Positions 41,727 to 42,628 of a stretch of 42,628 nt of DNA are shown here, one piece after another. This stretch comes from Gammaproteobacteria bacterium. GTDB taxonomy: Bacteria > Pseudomonadota > Gammaproteobacteria > Pseudomonadales > Pseudohongiellaceae. The stretch is taken from positions 1 through 42,628 of the forward strand of contig JASBUV010000258.1 of assembly GCA_030147705.1 (NCBI GenBank). Reading direction: 5' to 3'. The notes under the pieces are model-generated. The model saw nothing but the letters and a program-made list of their open reading frames with translations, made no database searches and was not told where the DNA came from. Position 1 is the first letter of the stretch, and each line of letters starts with the position of its first letter. The translations under genes were made by a program, and so were the position numbers.

Positions 41727-42455
41727 ATGCGTCAAATAGTATTGGATACTGAAACAACCGGACTGGATCCGGATCAGGGTCACCGCGTGATCGAAATCGG
41801 TTGTGTTGAGATTGAGAACCGAAGGCTCACCGGGAAACATTTTCACTACTATCTCAACCCGGATCGCGACATTGATGAGGCTGCCATAGAAGTGCATGGG
41901 CTCACCCGCCAATTCCTCGCTGACAAGCCACGCTTTCGCCAGATCGAGCGCGAGTTTCTGGATTTCGTCAGGGGCGCCGAACTGGTCATTCATAACGCAC
42001 CATTCGATATCGGTTTTCTGGACGCTGAATTGCGCCTCAACGCTTCCAGCGTGAGTAGCATGAGCGAAATATGTACGGTACTCGATAGTCTGGTGCTGGC
42101 AAGGGAGAAACATCCTGGCCAGCGCAACAATCTTGACGCTTTATGCAAACGCTACGGCGTCGACAATACACAGCGTGATCTGCACGGCGCCTTGCTCGAT
42201 GCGGAAATTTTGGCTGATGTATATCTGATAATGACCAGCGGTCAGTCCAGTCTGTCACTTCGCGCAGACGATGACGACGACCAGCATAATCAACAAAGCG
42301 TGCGAGCGCTGGACCCGAACAGGGCACCACTTCCAGTAATCAAGGCCAGTGATGAAGAACTGGCGGCACATCAGTCACGGCTCGAAGCTCTGGCCAAGTC
42401 GAGTTCCAAAGGATGTCTGTGGCTCGATCTCGACAAAGTCGCCACAGACACCTGA
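41727..42455 (+). CDS. dnaQ: DNA polymerase III subunit epsilon
   Basis: RQIVLDTETTGLDPDQGHRVIEIGCVEIENRRLTG, NAPFDIGFLDAEL, LDALCKRYGVDNTQRDLHGALLDAEILADVYL. Confidence 0.97.
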   Translation: MRQIVLDTETTGLDPDQGHRVIEIGCVEIENRRLTGKHFHYYLNPDRDIDEAAIEVHGLTRQFLADKPRFRQIEREFLDFVRGAELVIHNAPFDIGFLDAELRLNASSVSSMSEICTVLDSLVLAREKHPGQRNNLDALCKRYGVDNTQRDLHGALLDAEILADVYLIMTSGQSSLSLRADDDDDQHNQQSVRALDPNRAPLPVIKASDEELAAHQSRLEALAKSSSKGCLWLDLDKVATDT

Positions 42456-42472
42456 CAGGCCAGCGAAGCGCA

Positions 42473-42628
42473 ATGACTTTCATACTGAATGCGAATGAAC
42501 TCCTGGAAGACGACCAGATCTACCTGTTTAGCGAAGGACGATTACTGACGCCGCGAAACTCCCTGCATTGGCGCACAGAGCAGGTGTGGGCCGATATTCA
42601 AAATCTGGAACAGCTGCATCTGATCAAT
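42473..42628 (+). CDS. N-terminal fragment of a hypothetical protein, possibly NADH pyrophosphatase-like (3' truncated)
   Basis: MTFILNANELLEDDQIYLFSEGRLLTPRNSLHWRTEQVWADIQNLEQLHLIN runs off the window; NudC-like assignment is weak. Confidence 0.45.
   Translation, partial: MTFILNANELLEDDQIYLFSEGRLLTPRNSLHWRTEQVWADIQNLEQLHLIN

Overview
The window is a chromosomal segment, probably from a gammaproteobacterium (inferred from gene content and order). No tRNA, rRNA, IS element, prophage or CRISPR array was recognised. Most of it is housekeeping: ligA 3' end, SLT lipoprotein, djlA-like, CDF transporter, M16C/PreP-like protease, YlqF-type GTPase, bolA, Bax-like protein, polysaccharide deacetylase, fadB-fadA, ttcA, yheU-like, tusA, xni-like, pdxB, alaA-like, msrB, tig-clpP-clpX-lon-hupB-ppiD, fabI, POT transporter, mltD, gloB, SAM methyltransferase, rnhA, dnaQ and a truncated last gene. 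The accessory part is about 19.5-26.5 kb. It holds a Slam-like TPR/beta-barrel protein, a second beta-barrel protein, a membrane-anchored protein with repeated GGTG motifs, a DUF6502-like protein with an apparent HTH, and a divergent alpha/beta-hydrolase homologue. The best candidate for an undescribed system is the divergent DUF6502/hydrolase locus (22.2-25.2 kb). Its intergenic region has two copies of a GTGGGA-N5-TCCCAC palindrome with centres 53 bp apart. One copy lies within a near-consensus sigma70 promoter, essentially filling the spacer. The hydrolase appears to carry Gly at the nucleophile-elbow Ser position. Other signals include a sigma32-like promoter before lon, a 5'-terminal hairpin at the predicted hupB transcript start, and several intergenic dyads and short tandem repeats. 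All calls come from reading the sequence; no database search was run.
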